A DNA stretch of 5,682 bases from the NCBI GenBank assembly GCA_016722655.1, contig JADKIR010000006.1:1-5682 (forward strand). The letters are read 5' to 3'. The notes below the pieces were generated by a model. The model was not told the origin of the DNA and did not search any database. It saw only the letters and a program-made list of their open reading frames with translations. Shown here in pieces: positions 5,610 through 5,682 of this stretch; the stretch's first letter is position 1, and each line of letters starts with the position of its first letter. A program made the translations under genes and the position numbers. Origin of the DNA: Cytophagaceae bacterium (GTDB lineage: Bacteria > Bacteroidota > Bacteroidia > Cytophagales > Spirosomataceae).

Positions 5610-5682
5610 ATGCGAGACCGGTTCCATGACCCCGGACGGCGGCTGGCGGCGTACGAAGTTCGCGGCCGCCAGGCCAGACGAC
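5610..5682 (+). CDS. Possible first codons of a divergent gene, cut by the window edge
   Basis: Two plus-strand ATGs, at 5610 (MRDRFHDPGRRLAAYEV) and 5626 (MTPDGGWRRTKFAAARPD), are each open to the right edge. They would be divergent from mobA with the inverted repeat between them. Neither has a clear ribosome binding site and neither peptide is recognisable. About 20 open codons mean little at this base composition. Confidence 0.15.
   Translation, partial: MRDRFHDPGRRLAAYEVRGRQARR

Noticed and set aside
1..5682. CRISPR arrays, tRNA or rRNA genes, insertion-sequence ends, phage genes.
   Set aside because: I saw no regularly spaced repeats, tRNA-like cloverleaf, transposase motif or terminal inverted repeats by eye on either strand.

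Overview
The window is very GC-rich: one coding line, 1261-1320, is 51/60 G+C by hand count. Codons end mostly in G or C. The protein sequences read like a Myxococcota (Anaeromyxobacter-type) chromosome. That placement is inference from composition and protein style; no rRNA or other phylogenetic marker is present.

Layout, left to right: (1) 1-264 has no gene I can name, only a possible minus-strand remnant running off the left edge. (2) About 265-1801, plus strand: a DEAD-box RNA helicase with a DbpA-type C-terminal RNA-binding domain. Its frame is broken at many points and the segment carrying motifs IV and V is missing. (3) 1802-1878: a short convergent intergenic gap. (4) About 1879-3921, minus strand: a hybrid sensor histidine kinase (unassigned N-terminal sensor, coiled coil, PAS, HisKA, HATPase, receiver), also broken by many frameshifts and one in-frame TAG. 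(5) About 3922-4117: a lower-GC stretch (about 66%) with no confident gene. (6) 4118-4891, minus strand: an alpha/beta hydrolase with a Gly-His-Asp nucleophile elbow. Its N-terminal two thirds is clean, but the segment carrying the catalytic acid is missing. (7) 4957-5556, minus strand: an intact MobA-like molybdenum cofactor guanylyltransferase. (8) 5557-5682: a non-coding edge with a strong imperfect inverted repeat, and possibly the first codons of a divergent gene.

mobA, the hydrolase and the kinase lie on the same strand in that order and could be co-transcribed. The helicase converges on them. Nothing in the sequence ties the four products into one pathway. mobA serves molybdoenzyme maturation, the kinase is signalling, the helicase is RNA metabolism, and the hydrolase substrate is unknown.

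The dominant signal is damage. Many single-base indels, several in C or G runs, and two internal deletions spoil otherwise well-conserved genes, while mobA beside them is clean. Low-accuracy draft sequence is the simplest explanation, with real pseudogenisation as the alternative. I found no convincing new biological system, CRISPR array, tRNA, rRNA or insertion sequence.
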